Positions 40,270-43,555 of a DNA stretch of 43,555 bases are shown piece after piece. The stretch covers positions 1 to 43,555 of the forward strand of contig DASWFO010000044.1 in NCBI GenBank assembly GCA_036394195.1. The letters run 5' to 3'. This DNA is from DATJPD01 sp036394195 (lineage in GTDB: Bacteria > Pseudomonadota > Alphaproteobacteria > CACIAM-22H2). The notes under the pieces were generated by a model. The model was not told the origin of the DNA. It saw nothing but the letters and a program-made list of their open reading frames with translations, and did no database searches. Numbering within the stretch: the first letter of the stretch is position 1; each line of letters opens with the position of its first letter. The position numbers were made by a program, and so were the translations under genes.

Positions 40270-41808
40270 TCAGGGCACGGCTCCCGACAGGCCCCAGTCC
40301 GGTTCGGTCCATGTGGCGTCGCGGTCGAGCGGAAAGGCCGGCCGCGGCAGATGCCGGAACTGGAAGCGCTCGAGCACCGGCGAGGTCAGGCCGGGCGCGT
40401 CGATCTCGAACACCTGCTTGGGCGCGAAATACTGGTCGAACCCGGCCCGGAAATGGCCGCGCGACTTCACGACGACCGTCCGCGCCCGGGCGATGTCGAG
40501 GCCGACGCACTCGAACTGCACCGGGTCGGCGCACTGCTTGCGATGGGTGCCGACAACGACGGTCACCCCGCCGAGCTCGAGGGCTGCCACCGGGCCGAGG
40601 TCGAGGGTGCGGCCGGCAAAGACGCCGCGACGGCCGACGCAGATACCGTCCGACAGGCCGACCACCGTCGCGTCGGCTTCGAAGCGCTTGGAGAATTCGG
40701 TTTCGCCGCCGCGGTTGAACACGGCGCGAAAGCGACCACCGCGGCCGCGACCATGCGCCTCGGCCGCCAGGTCGGGATCGACGAAGACGCCGAGAAGGAC
40801 ACCCTGGCTGCCGGCTTCGCACAGCGCCGACAGAAGCCAGGTCGTGTTGCCGCGGCCGCCGCCGCCCGGGTTGTCACCGGCGTCGGCATAGATCTGCGCC
40901 GGCCGCGACGGATCGGCACCCGCCGCGACCGCCATCCGCACCCCTTCGTCGAGCGGCGTCAGGGCTTTGACGAAGCGCCCGCGATCCGCCCAGCCGCGGC
41001 GCGCGAGGTCCAGCGCCAGCGCGCGGGCCGGCCGGACGTCGCCACGCGCGGTGACGACGACCGCGATCCCGTTCTTCGGCGTGTCGGAGAACACGAACCC
41101 GCCGACGACGGAGACGTTGAGGATGTCGGGTGTGAGGCGCCGCTGGCCTTCCGCGATCAGGTCGGCGTAAGGGCCGGCGGCGGTGAGCAGGGTGACGCTG
41201 GCCGGGGTCAGCGGCAGGCGGATGAAGGCCCTGCGCGCCACACCGCCGGCCATCAGCCACAGCAGCGCCCGCGCCGCCTCGGCCCCACGCGCGTCCTGAT
41301 CGACATGCGGATTGGTGATGTAGGAGATCAGCACGTCGACGCTGTCGACCATGGTCTCCGAAATATTGGCGTGGAGGTCGACGGTGGCGGCGACCGGGAC
41401 AAGCGGGCCGACCGTCTCCCGCACCATCCGGTACAGCTCGCCGTCGGGATCGTGGCTCCGCGTCGAGGTCATGGCGCCGTGATTGACGATGTAGACGGCG
41501 TCGAGCGGTCCGGCCGCGTCCAGGCGCCGCCGCATATCGGCGAGGAGGCGTGCGAAGAAATCGTGATCGACCGGGCCGCCGGGCTCGGCCGCCGCGACGA
41601 CGATCGGAACCGGCGTCCACGGACCCGCGTCATCCATCGCCGTGACGAAGCCGGGGATCTCTTTCGGCATGGCGGGGGCGGGCTTGCGCGCCTCCACCAT
41701 CATGGCGTCGCCTTCGAGATAGCAGAGGCGCCGGAAATCCGCCTCGGTGGTGGTCGGCGCGAAGGCGTTGGCCTCGAGCACCGCGCCTAGGAGTGCGACG
41801 CGCCTCAT
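40270..41808 (-). CDS. M81-family metallopeptidase (microcystinase MlrC-like)
   Basis: A 512-residue zinc peptidase homologue of the MlrC/DUF1485 family. VNHGAMTSTRSHDPDGELY and TVDLHANISETMVDSVDVL are the conserved metal-site regions; YADAGDNPGGGGRGNTTWLL is the glycine-rich motif; the C-terminal DUF1485 half ends with HFRAGFDQYFAPKQVFEID, TSPVLERF and FPLDRDATW. The N-terminal motif usually HETNTFSP reads LEANAFAP. The true substrates of most members are unknown; such genes usually sit with dpp-type transporters, as here. ATG 41808 is chosen over an upstream start. Divergent from the M20 gene by about 100 bp. Confidence 0.88.
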   Translation of the reverse strand: MRRVALLGAVLEANAFAPTTTEADFRRLCYLEGDAMMVEARKPAPAMPKEIPGFVTAMDDAGPWTPVPIVVAAAEPGGPVDHDFFARLLADMRRRLDAAGPLDAVYIVNHGAMTSTRSHDPDGELYRMVRETVGPLVPVAATVDLHANISETMVDSVDVLISYITNPHVDQDARGAEAARALLWLMAGGVARRAFIRLPLTPASVTLLTAAGPYADLIAEGQRRLTPDILNVSVVGGFVFSDTPKNGIAVVVTARGDVRPARALALDLARRGWADRGRFVKALTPLDEGVRMAVAAGADPSRPAQIYADAGDNPGGGGRGNTTWLLSALCEAGSQGVLLGVFVDPDLAAEAHGRGRGGRFRAVFNRGGETEFSKRFEADATVVGLSDGICVGRRGVFAGRTLDLGPVAALELGGVTVVVGTHRKQCADPVQFECVGLDIARARTVVVKSRGHFRAGFDQYFAPKQVFEIDAPGLTSPVLERFQFRHLPRPAFPLDRDATWTEPDWGLSGAVP

Positions 41809-41909
41809 GCGAGGACGATCAAGACCGGCTTGGCGGGCTGGCGGCGGCACCACATATCAGACATAGTAAGCGCGATCGCATTCCGCCGACCAGACCGGCC
41901 CCATCCCCC

Positions 41910-43088
41910 ATGCCCACGCCCAGCCGCGCTCCCAGCCAAGCCACGGTCGACCTGATCAAGAAGCTGATCGCGTTCGACACCACGAGCCGCAATTCGAATC
42001 TCGCCCTCATCCGGTTCGTGCAGGAGTATCTGACCGGCCTCGGGATCCCGTCCCAGCTCGTCTTCGACGAGACGGAGAAAAAGGCCAATCTCTTCGCCAC
42101 CATCGGACCGCCGGATCGGCCCGGCGTCGTGCTGTCCGGCCATACCGACGTGGTGCCCGTCGACGGCCAGGACTGGGCGAGCGACCCGTTCCAGGTGGTC
42201 GAAAAGGACGGCCGGCTGTACGGCCGCGGCACCTGCGACATGAAGAGCTTCGTCGCCACCGCGCTGGCCCTGGCGCCGGAGTTCCAGCGGCTGCGCCTGA
42301 CCGCGCCGGTGCATCTCTCGTTTTCGTACGACGAGGAAGTCGGATGCATCGGCGTGCGCCGGTTGATCGCCGAGCTCGGCCGGCTGAAGGTCAAGCCGAT
42401 CGCCTGCGTGGTCGGCGAGCCGACGTCGATGAAGGTGATCCGCGCGCACAAAGGCAAGACCAGCTATCGCTGCCATGTGCACGGCGCCGAATGCCATTCC
42501 TCGCTGGCGCCGCGCGGCGTGAACGCCATCGAATACGCCGCCGAGGTGATCTCCCATATCACCGGCCTGGAGCGGCGCTTCGCCGCCGAAGGCCCGTTCG
42601 ACCGCGATTTCGACGTGCCGCACACGACGGCGCATACGGGCGTGATCCACGGCGGCACCGCGCTCAACATCGTGCCCAAGGATTGCTGGTTCGACTTCGA
42701 ATTCCGCTACCTGCCCGGCCAGGATCCGAAGGCGCTGGTCGCGGACGTGCGGCGCCACGCCGAGACGGTCTTGCAGCCCAAGATGACGACGGTGGTGCCC
42801 GGGACCGGATTTTCGTGGACCGAGCTGTCCGGCTTCCCGGGCCTGTCGACCGACGAAGACGCCGAGGTGGCGCAGCTCGCCAAATCGGCGACCGGCGACA
42901 ACGCGGCGATGGGCAAGGTGTCGTTCGGCACCGAAGCCGGGCTGTTCGACGCCGCGGGGATTCCGACCATCGTCTGCGGCCCGGGCGACATCGAGCAGGC
43001 GCACAAGCCGAACGAGTTCGTGGCGCTCGAGCAGGTGGCGCTGTGCGAGACGTTCCTGCGGCGAATCGTGGAGCGGTTCGCGGGATAA
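41910..43088 (+). CDS. argE: M20-family deacetylase/peptidase, acetylornithine deacetylase (ArgE)-like
   Basis: A 392-residue M20 metallohydrolase. The dinuclear zinc site is visible: H78 and D80 in VLSGHTDVVPV, D110 in GRGTCDMKSF, the catalytic pair E142-E143 in SYDEEVG, and E170 in VVGEPTS. The C-terminal ligand is H in IEQAHKPNEF. The dimerisation lid is present (GVNAIEYAAEVISHI). Motifs fit ArgE best, though in this setting (divergent from an M81 peptidase and dppABC) it may deacylate another N-acyl amino acid. ATG 41910 gives the expected N-terminus. A repeat element follows 42 nt downstream. Confidence 0.88.
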   Translation: MPTPSRAPSQATVDLIKKLIAFDTTSRNSNLALIRFVQEYLTGLGIPSQLVFDETEKKANLFATIGPPDRPGVVLSGHTDVVPVDGQDWASDPFQVVEKDGRLYGRGTCDMKSFVATALALAPEFQRLRLTAPVHLSFSYDEEVGCIGVRRLIAELGRLKVKPIACVVGEPTSMKVIRAHKGKTSYRCHVHGAECHSSLAPRGVNAIEYAAEVISHITGLERRFAAEGPFDRDFDVPHTTAHTGVIHGGTALNIVPKDCWFDFEFRYLPGQDPKALVADVRRHAETVLQPKMTTVVPGTGFSWTELSGFPGLSTDEDAEVAQLAKSATGDNAAMGKVSFGTEAGLFDAAGIPTIVCGPGDIEQAHKPNEFVALEQVALCETFLRRIVERFAG

Positions 43089-43130
43089 TCCTCGAGCCGC
43101 GCCGGCGGCCCGCCCGCCCCCCTGAAAACG

Positions 43131-43223
43131 GCGCAATACTGCAATTGTTTTCTCAAGCCGTTGAACTGGCGCGCAGAATGGACGCAAAAGAATTGCGCGG
43201 GCGCTTTTCGCCGGTGCAATTCT
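43131..43223. repeat. Dispersed GCAATT-arm repeat, copy B
   Basis: The start matches copy A (18261-18295) at 32 of 35 bases. GCAATTGTTTT (43141-43151) is followed by AAAAGAATTGC (43186-43196) at almost the same distance as in copy A, and by TGCAATTCT (43215-43223). AGAATTGCGC and GTGCAATTCT pair over 10 bp with one G-T. The 43089-43429 region has no supported gene otherwise. Confidence 0.75.
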
Positions 43224-43429
43224 CCATATTGTCCCGCGCGTCGAACGGCCGCGCTGATCCGGGTGGCTCATCACCCCAATCAACCGCCCAAGTCGCAAAA
43301 CGGTTGCAGAGGACGGGGCTTGGCTTGACGCGCCGGCGACCAGGCCCGGCTACGGCCGATCCGCTATCCAGGACACCAGCGCCGGGACTCTGACCTACTC
43401 TGACCCCAATTCCCGCAGAACATCCTCAG

Positions 43430-43528
43430 TCGTCACCCCGGCCAAGCGGCGCAGCCGCGCGAGCCGGGGTCCATGCTGCCACGGGCGAGATGGACCCCGG
43501 ATCTCGCTTCGCTCGTCCGGGGTGACGA
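43430..43528. repeat. Intergenic palindromic repeat (CACCCCGG/CCGGGGTG family)
   Basis: Outer arms TCGTCACCCCGG (43430-43441) and CCGGGGTGACGA (43517-43528) enclose inner arms CCGGGGTCCAT (43464-43474) and ATGGACCCCGG (43490-43500), all exact complements. This cruciform-like design is a common intergenic repeat type in rhizobial-type Alphaproteobacteria. It contains no gene. The final 27 nt of the window show nothing identifiable. Confidence 0.85.
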
Positions 43529-43555
43529 GGGAAAAAGGATCGGGACTCATCTGTT

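Noticed and set aside
1..43555. CRISPR arrays, tRNA or rRNA genes, prophage or IS elements
   Set aside because: I saw no regularly spaced repeats, no tRNA-like cloverleaf, no rRNA, and no transposase or integrase motif while reading the window; a dedicated scan was not possible.

Overview
The window is G+C-rich, densely packed chromosomal DNA with short intergenic gaps, many ATGA/GTGA stop-start overlaps, several GTG or TTG starts, and many ABC transport systems. Together with a cyoABCD quinol oxidase, twin-arginine-exported binding proteins, and the types of intergenic palindromes seen, this suggests an Alphaproteobacterium (Rhodospirillales or Rhizobiales-like). The order is inferred from gene style, since no rRNA or other marker is present. 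I saw no tRNA, rRNA, CRISPR array, prophage or classical insertion sequence.

Layout. (1) 1-4838 is a molybdenum/tungsten block. mobA (cut by the window edge) and fdhD run leftwards. Divergent from them, tupB-tupC-tupA, a ModA-like binding protein and a molbindin (mop) run rightwards, with a perfect 7-4-7 palindrome in the divergent promoter region. (2) 4858-9595 holds a TPR-PRMT-like methyltransferase, moaA, nadK, a YjbR-family protein and a PPK2 polyphosphate kinase. (3) 9599-12272 is a leftward dppF-pncA-dppD set, i.e. two peptide-type ABC ATPases around a nicotinamidase. A 3-hydroxyisobutyrate-dehydrogenase-like gene diverges from it. (4) 13523-18201 is a complete branched-chain-amino-acid-type ABC transporter (binding protein, livG, livF, livH, livM). 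(5) 18540-22298 holds an exported TPR protein and a class III adenylate cyclase with TolB-like and TPR regions. (6) 22324-30092 is a leftward run: oxalate-decarboxylase-like bicupin, cyoABCD, a lactate/malate dehydrogenase homologue and an MFS carrier. (7) 30412-35841 is a leftward redox set (LLM flavin oxidoreductase, fumarate-reductase-like flavoprotein, 2Fe-2S protein, NMT1-type binding protein). It is interrupted by oppositely oriented toxin-antitoxin genes: an orphan AbrB/VapB-type antitoxin and a HigBA pair. (8) 36121-43088 is a dppA-dppB-dppC importer without ATPases, an M81 (MlrC-like) metallopeptidase and a divergent M20 deacetylase/peptidase.

How the genes work together. Block 1 with moaA covers import of molybdate/tungstate, Moco synthesis, guanylylation and sulfuration for formate-dehydrogenase-type enzymes. 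The dppDF ATPases at 10-12 kb and the ATPase-less dppABC at 36-40 kb may form one importer, feeding peptides or amides to the M81 and M20 hydrolases. The cyo-ldh-mfs run suggests hydroxyacid uptake and oxidation coupled to a quinol oxidase.

Most unusual structure. A small DUF559 endonuclease-like gene sits between dppA and dppB, bracketed by two inverted two-hairpin repeats whose stems show compensating base changes. A gene-less element of the same plan lies 2 kb away. This looks like an autonomous/non-autonomous pair of a REPIN-like mobile system. Separately, a roughly 100-bp repeat with three GCAATT arms occurs at both 18.3 and 43.1 kb.
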